Shown: positions 9,324 to 19,585, counted from the first letter of the stretch. The stretch: DNA of 64,000 bases from Sphingomicrobium sp. (GCA_036563485.1 DATCMI010000001.1:1117501-1181500), one strand, 5' to 3'. Numbers and translations: made by a program. Notes: a model not told the origin generated them from the sequence alone.

Positions 9324-11079
9324 AGCGGTCCCGCGCGCCTGGGTTCCGACCGCGCGGATCCCTGAAAACACCAAGGAGCGTCAGCAGCTGCTCGCGCTTC
9401 GCGAACGGCTGGAACAGGACAGCGGCCTCGCTCCTGAAGGTGTAGCGATCGAGGATTGCTCCTGCCCGCGCGGCGGCGGCTGGCGTCCCGGCGCGCGCTG
9501 GGCGAGCCGCGAAGCCCGCCAGGCCGAAATCGACGCGATGCCGGCCCACCAGCGCCCGCCGATGCGCATGCTCGGACGGCGCAGCGAAGCGGTCAAATCG
9601 CTCCAGTTCCCCGGCGAAAGCCGGGGAGTGGGAGCGCCGCAACGCGCTGCCGCCGGGGCACCGCTGGCGACCACCCACCGCACCGGCCAGCGAATCACCC
9701 TCGCCGCCGTCTCCGCCGAAGCTGTCGCCCTCGGCCTCACGCCCGGCATGGCCGTCACCCACGCACGCATGCTCGTTCCCGACCTCGAGCTCCGCGATTC
9801 GGACGCGCAAGCCGACGCCGCCGTCCTCACCCGCCTGGCCCTTTTCGCCGCTCGCCGCTGGACCCCGCATGCGGCCGTCTCGGGCGCCGACGGGCTGTGG
9901 CTCGACCTCAGCGGAGTCGCCCATCTGTTCGGCGGTGAGCAGGCGATGTGTGCGCGCATCCTGCGTTTTTGCGCGCGGCTCGGCTTCACCGCCCGGATCG
10001 CCGTCGCCGGCACGACCGGCGCTGCCCACGCCCTTGCCCGCTTCTCGCGCCAACCGATCACCCTCTGCCCGAACGGTGCCGAAGCCGATGCCATCGCCCC
10101 GCTCCCGCCAGCCGCGCTGCGCCTCAACGAAGCGGCACTCAGCGCCGCCCGCCGTTTCGGCATCGGCTCGGTCGCCGAGCTTCTGCAAATGCCCCGCGGT
10201 CCGCTCGCCCGCCGCTTCGGCAAGCCGGTGCTGACCCGCATCGACCAGGCGATTGGCCGGGCAAGCGAGCCGTTCGACCCCATCGTCCCGCACGAACCGC
10301 CGCGCGCGACCCTGCGCTTGCTCGAACCGATCGGCACCGCCGAAGCGATCGCCCAGGTTATCGCCGACCTCGCCACCCTCCTCACGAAGCAGCTTGCCGA
10401 CCAGGGGCTCGGCGCCCGCCGCATCCTCCTCGTCTGCGACCGCGTCGATGGCGGCGAGCAGCGCCTCGCGATCGGCATGGCCGGCGCCACGCGTGACCCC
10501 AAGCACCTCACCGGCCTGCTCGCCATGAAGGTCGAAGCCATCGAGCCGGGCTTCGGCATCGAAGCGATGCACCTCGTCGCCACCCGCTCCGAACCGCTCG
10601 CCCCCAAACAGATCGGCAGCGATGAGGACGCCGACCTGCCGCCGCTCGTCGACCGCATCGCCGGGCGGATCGGGGCTGACCATGTTTTCCGCATGAGCGC
10701 GCTTGAAAGCGACGTTCCCGAACGCAGCGCCACGCGGGTCGCCGCGCTCGACACGCCGGTTGAATGGCCGCGCCACTGGCCACGGCCGGTGCGCATGCTC
10801 GCCCGTCCCGAACCGGTCGACAAGGTGCTCGCCGAATTGCCCGACCAGCCGCCGCTGCGCTTTTCCTGGCGTGGCAAGACCTATCGCGTGCGCAAGGCGG
10901 ACGGGCCGGAGCGGATCTTCGGCGAATGGTGGCGCCGCACCGGAGAGGCCGATGCAGTGCGCGACTATTTCCAGGTCGAAGACGAAGGCGGCGCCCGCTT
11001 CTGGCTGTTCCGCCGCGGCGACGGGCTCGATCCCAAGACCGGCGACCTCAGCTGGTGGATGCACGGGCTGTTCGGATGA
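9244..11079 (+). CDS. imuB: ImuB, inactive Y-family polymerase homologue with an in-frame repeat insertion
   Basis: 611 residues from ATG at 9244, with GGAGGG just upstream; GTG at 9241 is the alternative. The N-terminus ([17 protein letters not shown]) and finger/palm-like stretches ([34 protein letters not shown]) are those of Y-family polymerases. The family is known to lack the catalytic carboxylates and to act as the adaptor linking DnaE2 to the beta clamp. Between about residues 25 and 150 there is an expanded region, part of which is encoded by a palindromic repeat at 9608-9627. The stop overlaps the dnaE2 start as ATGA. Confidence 0.92.
   Translation: MKRVASLHLPALSIERLRRRGPSTPPEAVPRAWVPTARIPENTKERQQLLALRERLEQDSGLAPEGVAIEDCSCPRGGGWRPGARWASREARQAEIDAMPAHQRPPMRMLGRRSEAVKSLQFPGESRGVGAPQRAAAGAPLATTHRTGQRITLAAVSAEAVALGLTPGMAVTHARMLVPDLELRDSDAQADAAVLTRLALFAARRWTPHAAVSGADGLWLDLSGVAHLFGGEQAMCARILRFCARLGFTARIAVAGTTGAAHALARFSRQPITLCPNGAEADAIAPLPPAALRLNEAALSAARRFGIGSVAELLQMPRGPLARRFGKPVLTRIDQAIGRASEPFDPIVPHEPPRATLRLLEPIGTAEAIAQVIADLATLLTKQLADQGLGARRILLVCDRVDGGEQRLAIGMAGATRDPKHLTGLLAMKVEAIEPGFGIEAMHLVATRSEPLAPKQIGSDEDADLPPLVDRIAGRIGADHVFRMSALESDVPERSATRVAALDTPVEWPRHWPRPVRMLARPEPVDKVLAELPDQPPLRFSWRGKTYRVRKADGPERIFGEWWRRTGEADAVRDYFQVEDEGGARFWLFRRGDGLDPKTGDLSWWMHGLFG
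9608..9627 (+). repeat. Palindromic repeat inside imuB
   Basis: Eight-base perfect arms TCCCCGGC and GCCGGGGA flank a GAAA loop. The element is read in frame as part of FPGESRGVG within imuB. It has the look of a dispersed REP-type palindrome, which I recognise from sphingomonad genomes but cannot confirm here. Confidence 0.6.
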
Positions 11080-14000
11080 CTTACGTCGAGCTCAACGCCA
11101 CGTCGCATTTCAGCTTCCTGCGCGGCGTCTCGTCTTGCGAGGAGCTTTGCTCGGCCGCGGCGATGCTCGGTTACAAGCAACTTGGCTTCACCGACCGGAA
11201 TTCCGTCGCCGGCCTCGTCCGCGCCACCATCGCCGGCGACCAGACCGGCATCCGGCCGGTGATCGGCTGCCGGCTGGACCTGGTAGACGGCGCCTCCGTC
11301 CTGGTCTGGCCCGAAGATCGCGCCGCCTGGTCGCGGCTGACCCGGCTCCTGACCGTCGGCAAAGGCCGCGCCGACCCGCGCAAGGGGGAGAAGGGGCAAT
11401 GCTTCCTCTATTGGGAAGACGTCGCCGCTTGGGGCCAAGGCCTCGTCGCCGCGCTCGTCCCCGGCAAGGCCGATGCGGTCACCGAAATGCAGCTCGCGCA
11501 GATGGCCGACATCTTCGGGTCTCGCGCCCACCTTGCGCTCAGCCTGCGCCGCCGACCCGGCGACGCCAAACGCATTCACGACCTCGACGGCCAGGCGCGC
11601 CGCTTCGGCATCCGCAGCCTCGCTGTCGGCGATGTCCTCTACGACAGCCCGGACAAGCGCCTGCTCCAGGACGTCGTCACCGCCATCCGCAACAAGTGCA
11701 CGGTCGACGAGCTCGGCTTCAGGCGCGAGCGCTTCGCCGACCGTCACCTCAAGAGCGCCGCGCAAATGGAGCGCCTGTTCGCGCGCTATCCCGACGCCAT
11801 CCGCGCCACGCGCGACATCGCCGACCGCTGCACCTTCTCGCTTCGCGAGCTCAGCTACCAATATCCCGACGAGATCGTGATGAGCGGCCGAACGCCGCAG
11901 CAGGCGCTCGATCAAATGACCCGCGCAGCGCTGGCCGCCAAATTCCCGGACGGCGTCCCCGACAATTACGCCAAGCTCCTGGCCCACGAGCTCGAGCTGG
12001 TCGGCCGCCGCGGCTACGCGCCTTACTTCCTGACCGTGAACTCGATCGTCGCTTTCGCGCGCAGCCAGGGCATCCTCTGCCAGGGCCGCGGATCGGCCGC
12101 CAATTCGATCATCTGCTATGTGCTCGGCGTCACCTCGATCGACCCGATCAAGCACGAATTGCTGTTCGAACGCTTCATCTCCGACGCGCGCGACGAGCCG
12201 CCGGACATCGACGTCGATTTCGAACATGAGCGGCGCGAGGAAGTCATCCAGTGGATCTACGAAACCTACGGCCGGCGCCACGCGGCGCTGACCGCCGTCG
12301 TCAGCCGCTATCGCGCGCGCGGCGCCGTCCGCGAGGTCGGCAAGGCTTTGGGCTTGCCCGAAGACGTGACCGCCGGTCTCGCCGGCTCCGTGTGGGGTTG
12401 GTCGAACGAAGGCGTGCAGCAGAAACATGTCGACGAACTCCACCTCGACGCGACCGAACCGCGCCTCGCGCTGACCCTCGACCTTGCCCGCCAGCTGATC
12501 GGCACGCCCCGGCACATGAGCCAGCATCCCGGTGGTTTCGTCCTCACCCGCGATCGTCTCGACGATCTCGTCCCCATCGAACCCGCGGCGATGGACGACC
12601 GCCAGGTGATCGAATGGGAGAAGGACGATATCGAGGAATTGCGTTTCATGAAGGTCGACGTGCTCGGCCTCGGAATGCTCGGATGCATGCGCCGCGCCTT
12701 CGACCTGCTCGCCGAACACAAGGGGCAGCGGCTGGTGATGGCGGACCTGCAGGACGACGATCCGCAGGTGTTCGCGATGATCCAAAAGGCGGACACCTTG
12801 GGCGTCTTCCAGATAGAAAGCCGCGCGCAGATGAGCATGCTGCCGCGCATGAAGCCGAAGGAATTCTACGACCTCGTCATCGAAGTCGCGATCGTCCGTC
12901 CCGGTCCGATCCAGGGCGACATGGTGCACCCCTATCTCCGCCGCCGCGAAGGCAAGGAGAAGCCGGAATATCCGCGCCCGGAGCTCGAGGCGGTGCTGAA
13001 GCGCACGCTCGGCGTGCCCCTGTTTCAGGAACAGGCGATGAAGGTCGCGATCGTCGGCGCCGGGTTCACGCCTGCCGAAGCCGACGCGCTCCGCCGCTCG
13101 ATGGCGACCTTCAAGTTCACCGGCGGCGTCAGCAAATTCTACGACAAGCTGGTCGAAGGCATGGTGTCGCGCGGCTACCCGCGCGAATTCGCCGAACGGA
13201 CCTTCAAGCAGATCGAAGGCTTCGGCAGCTACGGCTTCCCCGAAAGCCACGCGGCCAGCTTCGCCAAGATCGCCTACGCCTCATGCTGGATGAAGTGCCA
13301 CCATCCGGACATCTTCTGCGCCGCGCTGCTGAACGCGCAGCCGATGGGTTTCTACGCCCCCGCCCAGATCGTCCGCGACGCCCGCGACCATGGCGTCGAG
13401 ATCCGCCCCGTCAGCATCAACGACAGCCGCTGGGACTGTACCTTGGAACCCTCTCCCGCCTGCGGGAGAGGGAAGGGTGAGGGCCTGTCTTCTTACCTCC
13501 CCCTCCGCCTCGGCCTGCGCATGGTGAAGGGCCTCGCCAACATCCACGGCGCGCGCATTGTCGCCGCACGTTCCGACCGCCCGTTCGAGAGCATCGAAGA
13601 CGTGTGGAAGCGCTCGGGCGTACCGGTCGCCGCGCTGGAGCGGATCGCCGATGCAGACGGCTTCGCCTGTCTCGGAATCGACCGCCGCCAGGCGCTGTGG
13701 CGGGTCAAGGCCCTGGGCGAAACGCCGCTGCCCTTGTTTGCCGCCGCCGATGCACGCGAAGAGGGCCGCGAGCCGGCTGTCGTGCTCAACCCGATGAGCG
13801 ACGGCCGCGAGGTCGTCGAGGATTACCGCTCCATCCAGCTGTCGCTCCGTGCGCATCCGCTGGCCTTCCTGCGCGGCCGGCTCGATGCCGAAAAGGTCAC
13901 GCCCTGCGCGGGCCTCGCCTCAATCAAGGACGGCCGGCGTGCGATCGTCGCCGGCATCGTCCTCGTCCGCCAGCGTCCGGGATCGACCAATGTCACCTTC

Positions 14001-14360
14001 ATCACCATCGAGGACGAAGGCGGCATCGCCAACATCATCGTCTGGGCGAACCTGTTCGAAAAATACCGCCGCATCGTCATGTCGGCGACGATGCTGAAAG
14101 TGCACGGGACCGTTCAGCGCGAAGGCGAGGTCATCCACATCATCGCCAGCCATATCGAGGACGCCTCGACGATGCTGACCTCGATCGGCGAAGCGGCCTT
14201 CCCGCACAAGGTGATGCCGGCCGACGGTGCCAGCGGCGGCGGCGCGCCCGACCCGCGCAGCCCCAAGCTCGTCCGTCCCCGCGACGTCTATATTCCGCCC
14301 TTCACCGAAGCCGCCGCCGAAGGCCACGAGATCCCCATCAAGTCACGAAACTTCCACTAA
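11076..14360 (+). CDS. dnaE2: Error-prone DNA polymerase DnaE2
   Basis: 1094 residues from ATG at 11076 overlapping the imuB stop. It is a C-family alpha-subunit homologue without proofreading, and the catalytic member of the ImuA-ImuB-DnaE2 mutasome. The PHP domain starts with [16 protein letters not shown]. The palm catalytic aspartates lie in [13 protein letters not shown] (Asp379, Asp381), and SQHPGGFVL and [14 protein letters not shown] are conserved polymerase blocks. The OB domain ([24 protein letters not shown]) is near residue 960. Around residues 790-805 a repeat-encoded stretch, [13 protein letters not shown], interrupts the usual sequence between WDCTLEP and [11 protein letters not shown]. 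Confidence 0.96.
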   Translation: MTYVELNATSHFSFLRGVSSCEELCSAAAMLGYKQLGFTDRNSVAGLVRATIAGDQTGIRPVIGCRLDLVDGASVLVWPEDRAAWSRLTRLLTVGKGRADPRKGEKGQCFLYWEDVAAWGQGLVAALVPGKADAVTEMQLAQMADIFGSRAHLALSLRRRPGDAKRIHDLDGQARRFGIRSLAVGDVLYDSPDKRLLQDVVTAIRNKCTVDELGFRRERFADRHLKSAAQMERLFARYPDAIRATRDIADRCTFSLRELSYQYPDEIVMSGRTPQQALDQMTRAALAAKFPDGVPDNYAKLLAHELELVGRRGYAPYFLTVNSIVAFARSQGILCQGRGSAANSIICYVLGVTSIDPIKHELLFERFISDARDEPPDIDVDFEHERREEVIQWIYETYGRRHAALTAVVSRYRARGAVREVGKALGLPEDVTAGLAGSVWGWSNEGVQQKHVDELHLDATEPRLALTLDLARQLIGTPRHMSQHPGGFVLTRDRLDDLVPIEPAAMDDRQVIEWEKDDIEELRFMKVDVLGLGMLGCMRRAFDLLAEHKGQRLVMADLQDDDPQVFAMIQKADTLGVFQIESRAQMSMLPRMKPKEFYDLVIEVAIVRPGPIQGDMVHPYLRRREGKEKPEYPRPELEAVLKRTLGVPLFQEQAMKVAIVGAGFTPAEADALRRSMATFKFTGGVSKFYDKLVEGMVSRGYPREFAERTFKQIEGFGSYGFPESHAASFAKIAYASCWMKCHHPDIFCAALLNAQPMGFYAPAQIVRDARDHGVEIRPVSINDSRWDCTLEPSPACGRGKGEGLSSYLPLRLGLRMVKGLANIHGARIVAARSDRPFESIEDVWKRSGVPVAALERIADADGFACLGIDRRQALWRVKALGETPLPLFAAADAREEGREPAVVLNPMSDGREVVEDYRSIQLSLRAHPLAFLRGRLDAEKVTPCAGLASIKDGRRAIVAGIVLVRQRPGSTNVTFITIEDEGGIANIIVWANLFEKYRRIVMSATMLKVHGTVQREGEVIHIIASHIEDASTMLTSIGEAAFPHKVMPADGASGGGAPDPRSPKLVRPRDVYIPPFTEAAAEGHEIPIKSRNFH
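13449..13484 (+). repeat. Palindromic repeat inside dnaE2
   Basis: Perfect 11-base arms CCCTCTCCCGC (13449-13459) and GCGGGAGAGGG (13462-13472) surround CT, followed by AAGGGTGAGGGC. This matches the common proteobacterial dispersed repeat of the CTCTCCC...GGGAGAGGG-GGGTGAGGG type. It is translated in frame without a stop. Confidence 0.75.
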
Positions 14361-15163
14361 AGGCAGCGGTCGCACGGCACCGCCGGCGGCGCGCCTTCAA
14401 TCTCCGTCAGGAAGCGCGAAATCCCGCTGACGATATCGCTCATCACCGGGCGGTGCACGGCGAAGCCGGCGTGGCGCGAATCGACCTCGATCGCCCGATC
14501 CACTTCATCTTCCCGCCCACGCGCTGCGCCCGGCGCAACGATCCCGTCGCGCCGCGACCAGAAGGCCAGGGTCGGCACCGGCGGCTTGGCCGCATAGCGG
14601 CGGAACGGCGGCTCGTTGACGTCGTGGCCCGCAACCCGCTCATACAATGCGCAGACGTTGGTGTTGGTCTTGAGGTCGCCCGAAAATGGCGAGCCGAGCG
14701 TCACGACGGCGCGGATCTTGTCCGGACAGCGGTGCGCCAGCTCGCGAGCGAACATGCCGCCGAGGCTCCAGCCGACGACCAGCACCTTTCGCCCCTCGGC
14801 GACGGCGTCGATTCGGCTGCACAGCAAGTCCATGGTGTCGGCCTTGGCGCCGCGGTTGAAGCCCAGCAGCCACGGATGCGTGCGCCATCCGCCGCGTGCC
14901 AGCGCGCGGCGCAGGTCCATGGTCGTTCGATCGTTGGCGAGGAATCCGGGGATCACCAGCGCCGGCGGGCCGTCCTCGGGTCCGCGCGGGCAGATCGGCC
15001 CGAGACCGGCGAGCGACCGCGGCAGGCGCCACGCCAGTTCGACATATCGTGCGTAGCCTGGAGGCGCGAGATGATCCGGATCGACCGGCGGCAACTCGAC
15101 CGGGCCGAGTGGCGCCGGTGACCGCCGCCACACCAATCGGTCGATGTGCAATCTTTCCAGCAC
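14357..15163 (-). CDS. Alpha/beta hydrolase (first of two tandem paralogues)
   Basis: 268 residues. The nucleophile elbow [15 protein letters not shown] places the serine at Ser133. [15 protein letters not shown] supplies an oxyanion-type segment, [15 protein letters not shown] the likely acid strand, and HAGFAVH the histidine region. It is clearly homologous along its length to the protein encoded just upstream (15184-15885), with matching [29 protein letters not shown] and RDGIV blocks, so the pair arose by duplication. Substrate unknown. The gene end overlaps the convergent dnaE2 end by four bases, and it is the last gene of the serS transcript. Confidence 0.82.
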   Translation of the reverse strand: MLERLHIDRLVWRRSPAPLGPVELPPVDPDHLAPPGYARYVELAWRLPRSLAGLGPICPRGPEDGPPALVIPGFLANDRTTMDLRRALARGGWRTHPWLLGFNRGAKADTMDLLCSRIDAVAEGRKVLVVGWSLGGMFARELAHRCPDKIRAVVTLGSPFSGDLKTNTNVCALYERVAGHDVNEPPFRRYAAKPPVPTLAFWSRRDGIVAPGAARGREDEVDRAIEVDSRHAGFAVHRPVMSDIVSGISRFLTEIEGAPPAVPCDRCL

Positions 15164-15183
15164 CGAAATGACAACGCTACGGA

Positions 15184-15885
15184 TTAGCGCTTTGTTGCAT
15201 CCACCTCATCCAGGAAGCTCACGATCTCACGTGCCGCCCGACGGGCCACCCTGGGGGACATCGCAAAGCCCATGTGGGTCGTATCCAGCTCCACGGCCTT
15301 GTCGCGCGTGTTCTCGGCGCCCCGAGCCGACGGTGCCCCGACGATCCCGTCGCGTCCCGACCAGAGCGCGAGCGTCGGCACCGGCGGCTTGTCCTCGATG
15401 TGCGGGATCGGCGGCTTGTCGACCGGATGGCCGGCGACGCGCTCATAAAGCTTCCACACGCTGGTGTAGCGCCGAAGGTCACCCCAGACCGGCGATCCCA
15501 TCGTCACCACCGCACGCACCCGGTCGGGCTCGGCGCGCGCGATCTCTCGGGCATAGAGGCCGCCGAGGCTCCAGCCGACGATCAGCATCGGCTCCTTTGC
15601 CCCGCAGGCATCGACGGCCCGCTTCAGCCGTTCGAGCGTGTCCGCACGCGCGCCCCAGTTGAACCCCTGGCGCCACGGATGAACCCGGAATCCTGCTTCC
15701 GCCAGCGCACGCCGCATCTCGGTCGTGTGCCGGTCGTAGGAAAGGAAGCCCGGGATCACCATCGCCGGCGGCCCGTCCGCCGGACCGCGCGCGCGAAGAT
15801 GGCCGGCCGAACGGGGAAGATAGGCAAACAGCGCGCCGATCTCCTTCAGCCGCTGGCTCCGCTTGGGTCGTCCTTCCTCGCTCAC
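15184..15885 (-). CDS. Alpha/beta hydrolase (second tandem paralogue)
   Basis: 233 residues, shorter at the N-terminus than its neighbour. Catalytic elbow IVGWSLGGLYAREIA gives Ser106; VPTLALWSGRDGIVG and DTTHMGFAMSP provide the probable Asp and His. No signal peptide is seen. It begins six bases after the serS stop and is followed 20 bases later by its paralogue, so all three are probably one transcript. The substrate is not inferable; lipase/esterase-like activity is the broad expectation. Confidence 0.8.
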   Translation of the reverse strand: MSEEGRPKRSQRLKEIGALFAYLPRSAGHLRARGPADGPPAMVIPGFLSYDRHTTEMRRALAEAGFRVHPWRQGFNWGARADTLERLKRAVDACGAKEPMLIVGWSLGGLYAREIARAEPDRVRAVVTMGSPVWGDLRRYTSVWKLYERVAGHPVDKPPIPHIEDKPPVPTLALWSGRDGIVGAPSARGAENTRDKAVELDTTHMGFAMSPRVARRAAREIVSFLDEVDATKR

Positions 15886-15891
15886 CTGTGC

Positions 15892-17151
15892 CTAAAGGTA
15901 TTCGGCGCCCATCAGTTCCTGCAGCGCTGCAGGCAGCCGCACGCGGCCGTCCTCCGTCTGATGATTCTCCAGCAGCGGCACGAGGATCCGAGGCGAGGCG
16001 AGCGCGGTATTGTTGAGCGTGTGCGCGAACCGCACCTTCCCGTCGCCGCCCCGGTAGCGAATGTTCGCCCGCCGCGCCTGCCAGTCGTGAAGCGTCGAGC
16101 AGCTGTGGGTCTCGCGATATTTGCCGAGGCTTGGGACCCAGCTCTCGATATCGTTCATCCGATACTTCCCGAGGCCCATGTCGCCGGTCGACGTCTCGAT
16201 CACCTGGTACGGGATTTCCATCGCCTGCAGCATTTCCTCGGCCAGCCGCAGCAGAGTCGCATGCCATTCGGCCGACTGCCTCTCGTCCGCTTCGCAGACG
16301 ACATATTGCTCGACCTTCACGAACTGGTGGACGCGCAGCAGCCCGCGCACGTCCTTGCCGGCGCTTCCCGCCTCCCGCCGGAAGCAGGGCGAATAGCCCG
16401 CATAAGTGATCGGCAGCTTGTCGGCCTCGATAATCTCGCCCGAATGGAGCGAGGTCAGGACCACTTCGGCCGTGCCCGCCAGCCACAGATCGTCGTTGGG
16501 AAGCTCGTATGTCTCCTCGCGGTGGCCGGGGAACTGCCCCTGGTTGAGGAAGGCCTGTTCACGCGCGATCGCGGGCACGGTGATCGGCGTGAAGCCTGCC
16601 TTGCCGATCCGCTCCAGCGCCCAGCCCATCAGCTTGGTCTCAAGCAGCGCCAGCGCGCCTTTCAGGCAATAGGTCCGGCTACCCGAGACCTGCGTGACGC
16701 GGCTTAGATCGCCCCAGCCGTTCTTCTCGATAAGCGCGACATGGTCGAGCGGCTCGAAGCCGAACTTCGGCGGCTCGCCGACGGTGCGGATCACCTCGTT
16801 GAAGCTCTCGTCCGGCCCGACCGGCGCGCCTTCGTACGGGATCCCGGGCAGCTTCATCTGAAGTGCCTTGAGCGCCGCTTCCTTGTCGCCGATCTCCGCT
16901 TCCAGAGCCGACGCCTTCGTGCCCGCTTCCTTGGCCTTGCGCCCAAGCTCCGCTTTCTCCTGCGGCGAGGCGTCCTTGAACTTCGCGCTGACGGCGTTCC
17001 GCTCGGCACGCAGCTGGTCGATCTCGGTCTTGGCCGCGCGGACCTCGGCGTCGAGGCTCAGCACCTCGTCGAGGTCGACATCGACATTCTTATCGCGGAT
17101 CGCGCGCTCAACGGCGGCGCGGTTCGCCTTCACAAAATCCAGTGCCAGCAT
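15892..17151 (-). CDS. serS: Seryl-tRNA synthetase
   Basis: 419 residues. The N-terminal coiled-coil arm (about residues 30-100, rich in Lys, Glu and Ala) is followed by the class II catalytic domain: TVPAIAREQAF, motif 2 CFRREAGSAGKDVRGLLRVH and motif 3 TLNNTALASPRILVPLLEN. The enzyme charges tRNA-Ser and is essential. Start ATG at 17151. A 79-base palindromic repeat sits just upstream between this gene and the divergent DUF808 gene, so promoters of both must fit around it. Confidence 0.97.
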   Translation of the reverse strand: MLALDFVKANRAAVERAIRDKNVDVDLDEVLSLDAEVRAAKTEIDQLRAERNAVSAKFKDASPQEKAELGRKAKEAGTKASALEAEIGDKEAALKALQMKLPGIPYEGAPVGPDESFNEVIRTVGEPPKFGFEPLDHVALIEKNGWGDLSRVTQVSGSRTYCLKGALALLETKLMGWALERIGKAGFTPITVPAIAREQAFLNQGQFPGHREETYELPNDDLWLAGTAEVVLTSLHSGEIIEADKLPITYAGYSPCFRREAGSAGKDVRGLLRVHQFVKVEQYVVCEADERQSAEWHATLLRLAEEMLQAMEIPYQVIETSTGDMGLGKYRMNDIESWVPSLGKYRETHSCSTLHDWQARRANIRYRGGDGKVRFAHTLNNTALASPRILVPLLENHQTEDGRVRLPAALQELMGAEYL

Positions 17152-17177
17152 GAGCGGGGCACTAGCGAAACCCTGCC

Positions 17178-17256
17178 GTCATTGCGAGCGGCGAAGCCGC
17201 GCGGCAATCTAGCCGCGCTTCTGGATTGCTTCGTCGCTTGCGCTCCTCGCAATGAC
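17178..17256. repeat. Intergenic palindromic repeat (GTCATTGCGAG family)
   Basis: The left end GTCATTGCGAG (17178-17188) is the reverse complement of the right end CTCGCAATGAC (17246-17256). Inner arms (GGCAATCTAG and CTGGATTGCT) are partly complementary. It is a composite palindrome between divergent serS and the DUF808 gene. The terminal motif is one I recognise as a widely dispersed alphaproteobacterial repeat. Confidence 0.8.
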
Positions 17257-17271
17257 CGGTAATCGACAGTC

Positions 17272-18231
17272 ATGCCCTCAGGCCTGATCGCGCTCCTCGA
17301 CGACGTCGCCACCATCGCCAAGCTTGCCGCCGCGTCGCTCGACGATGTCGGCGCTGCGGCCGGCAAGGCCAGCACCAAGGCGGCGGGCGTCGTCATCGAC
17401 GACACGGCGGTCACGCCTCGCTACGTCACCGGCCTCGCGCCGGAGCGGGAGCTGCCGATCATCGGCAAGATCGCGCTCGGCTCGCTTCGCAACAAGCTGC
17501 TGATCCTGCTTCCCGCGGCGCTGCTGCTCACCGCTTTCGCGCCGTTCCTCGTGACGCCGCTGCTGATGATCGGCGGCTCCTATCTCGCCTTCGAAGCCAC
17601 CGAAAAGATCCTCGAAAAGCTCCTTCACGAGCATCATCACGAGGAGGAATTGGTCGACGCCATGGCCGACCCGGCCGAGCTCGAAAAGCTCCAGGTGAAA
17701 GGCGCGATCCGCACCGATTTCATCCTCTCGGCGGAGATCATGGCGATCGCGCTCGCCAGCCTCGAGCATCTCAGCCTCATCACCACCGCCTTCGCGCTGG
17801 TCGCGGTAGCGCTAGCCATCACCGCCGGCGTCTACGGCGTCGTCGCGGTGATCGTGAAGCTCGACGACATCGGCCTTCACATGGCCGAGCGCGGCGGCGC
17901 CGGCACTCGCGCCTTCGGCAACGCACTGGTGCAGGTCGTGCCCAAGATGCTCAGCGCGCTCGCCATCATCGGTACGGCGGCGATGCTTTGGGTCGGCGGC
18001 GGCATCCTGCTGCACGGGCTGGAGGAGATGCATGTCCTCGAGCCGCTGACCCATGCGGTCGAATCCCTCGCGCATGGCGCGGGCGAAGCGGCCGGAGCCC
18101 TGGGCGGCCTCGCCGAGTGGCTGGTGCACGCCATTGCCGGCGCCATTGCCGGCCTGATCGTTGGCGGCATCATCGTCGCGGTCGTCCGCCGCTTCACCAA
18201 GCATCCCGAAGAGCTGGTGGTCGACCTCTAG
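17272..18231 (+). CDS. DUF808 inner membrane protein
   Basis: 319 residues. The start MPSGLIALLDDVATIAKLAAASLDD and the following AGVVIDDTAVTPRYVTGL are characteristic of the DUF808 (YedI-like) family. There are about four to six hydrophobic segments (near 80-110, 155-200, 225-250 and 285-305) and a histidine-rich cytoplasmic loop, LLHEHHHEEELV. The biochemical role of the family is unknown. No operon partner: the next gene is convergent. Confidence 0.88.
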   Translation: MPSGLIALLDDVATIAKLAAASLDDVGAAAGKASTKAAGVVIDDTAVTPRYVTGLAPERELPIIGKIALGSLRNKLLILLPAALLLTAFAPFLVTPLLMIGGSYLAFEATEKILEKLLHEHHHEEELVDAMADPAELEKLQVKGAIRTDFILSAEIMAIALASLEHLSLITTAFALVAVALAITAGVYGVVAVIVKLDDIGLHMAERGGAGTRAFGNALVQVVPKMLSALAIIGTAAMLWVGGGILLHGLEEMHVLEPLTHAVESLAHGAGEAAGALGGLAEWLVHAIAGAIAGLIVGGIIVAVVRRFTKHPEELVVDL

Positions 18232-18236
18232 GCTTC

Positions 18237-18764
18237 TCAGTCGAAGTGCAGCCGGCGGTACTTCCCGCGGAAGTATAGGAGCGGATCGAGACCGGCATCG
18301 AAGCTCGCCTTCACAACCTGGCCGACCAGGATGTGGTGGTCGCCGCCGTCGTAGACGGCATAGCGTTCGCATTCGAACACGCAGAGCGAATCCTCGAGGA
18401 TCGGGGCCCCGCTCTCGCCGCGCGACCACGGGGTCTTGCCGAACCTGTCCTCCACCCGCGTCGAAAAGGTGATGGAGGCGGGCTGCTGCTCGTTCTGCAG
18501 CACGTTGATCGCGAACTGCTCCGCCTCGATCAAGGCCGCGGCGCTCAGCGCCTGCTTGTGAAGGCACACGAGCAGCAGCGGCGGGTCCAGCGACACCGAC
18601 GTGAAGCTGTTGACCGTCAGCCCCGCCGGCTCACCCTCGCCATTGAGGCAGGTGACGACCGTGACGCCGGTAGCGAAGCAGCCGAGCGCGTCGCGCAGGG
18701 TGCGCGGGTCGTGCCCGGTGCGATACTCGCCCCGCTGCGACTGATCGTTCGGCCGGTCTGCCAT
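18237..18764 (-). CDS. Flavin reductase family protein
   Basis: 175 residues of the HpaC/flavin-reductase fold: LRDALGCFATGVTVVTCL, then AGLTVNSFTSVSLDPPLLLVCL (the FMN-binding segment), FAINVLQNEQ and a DHHILVGQVV strand before the short C-terminus. Such proteins reduce FMN or FAD with NAD(P)H to feed a separate monooxygenase, or are themselves FMN-binding oxidoreductases. No partner monooxygenase is adjacent. phhA lies upstream on the same strand with about 50 bases between them, but PhhA uses pterin, so a functional link is not implied. Confidence 0.85.
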   Translation of the reverse strand: MADRPNDQSQRGEYRTGHDPRTLRDALGCFATGVTVVTCLNGEGEPAGLTVNSFTSVSLDPPLLLVCLHKQALSAAALIEAEQFAINVLQNEQQPASITFSTRVEDRFGKTPWSRGESGAPILEDSLCVFECERYAVYDGGDHHILVGQVVKASFDAGLDPLLYFRGKYRRLHFD

Positions 18765-18814
18765 CGCGCATGGCTATAGGAGCCAATCTCCGCCGCGACA
18801 CCCCTCCCTTCGAA

Positions 18815-19585
18815 CTACAGCGCGAGCAGCGCTTCGGCATCCAGCGCCATCACCTCGGCGATCGTCGCGTCGAGCGACTCCGAGACCAAATAGCGCGGCT
18901 GGAAAGCGTCATGTTTGTAGGCCGTGTGCACGGCTCGCGACGCGCTGAAGGGCAGCCGCTCCACCATCTCGTCCTCCAGGCTGAAATGCGCCTCGCCGAA
19001 GCTCGACGCCAGCCCGGCGCCCAGGATCTTCAGCGAACCCTCTTCGCGCCCGAGCCCGAACTCGACGCTGTGCCAGTAGAGCCGGGCGGCGCGCGCTCCC
19101 TCGCCGGCGGCGATCGCCGCCAGCCCAAGCTCGCCGATGTGCCGGGCCATGTCAGCGAACCCCGGATGAGCAAGCATCGGGATGTGGCCGAACATGTCGT
19201 GAAAGCAGTCCGGCGCCTCGAGATAGTCGAGCTGCTCGCGTTTGCGGATGAAGTTGCCGACCGGGAAGATACGCTCCGACAGCATGGCGAAGAAGGCTTC
19301 GTCCGGCACCAGACCGGGCACCGCAACGGTGCGCCACCCGGTCCTTGGCTGCAGGATGGCATTCAGCCCTTCGAGGTCGGGGACGCCTGGGTGGGATAGG
19401 CGCAGGAGGTCGATCCCCTGCAGGAATGGCGAAACGACGCGGCTGCCGAGCAGCTCCACCTGCCGGGCGAAGAGCAGGTCCCAGACCGCATGGTCTTCGC
19501 CCGTGAACGCTTCCCAGCATTGCGGAACGACATAGTCGCGCCAGTGCTCGGCCGGATTTGCCGTGTCGATCTTCTCCCGGAGCAT
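18815..19585 (-). CDS. phhA: Phenylalanine 4-monooxygenase
   Basis: 256 residues, the bacterial single-domain size. It hydroxylates L-Phe to L-Tyr with tetrahydropterin and non-haem iron. The ligands are His129 and His134 (CFHDMFGH) and Glu175 (WHSVEFGL). Start ATG at 19585 follows GGAAGGAA. The pterin-recycling dehydratase and 4-hydroxyphenylpyruvate dioxygenase are encoded 3-5 kb away, giving most of a Phe-to-homogentisate route. Immediately upstream on the same strand lie a terminator hairpin and a leader frame with three Tyr codons, so expression is probably set by attenuation in response to tyrosine. Confidence 0.96.
   Translation of the reverse strand: MLREKIDTANPAEHWRDYVVPQCWEAFTGEDHAVWDLLFARQVELLGSRVVSPFLQGIDLLRLSHPGVPDLEGLNAILQPRTGWRTVAVPGLVPDEAFFAMLSERIFPVGNFIRKREQLDYLEAPDCFHDMFGHIPMLAHPGFADMARHIGELGLAAIAAGEGARAARLYWHSVEFGLGREEGSLKILGAGLASSFGEAHFSLEDEMVERLPFSASRAVHTAYKHDAFQPRYLVSESLDATIAEVMALDAEALLAL

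Noticed and set aside
9310-13250. Long minus-strand open frames (584, 498 and 761 codons) opposite imuB and dnaE2
   Set aside because: They mirror the codon pattern of imuB and dnaE2, show no recognisable domains and lack ribosome sites.
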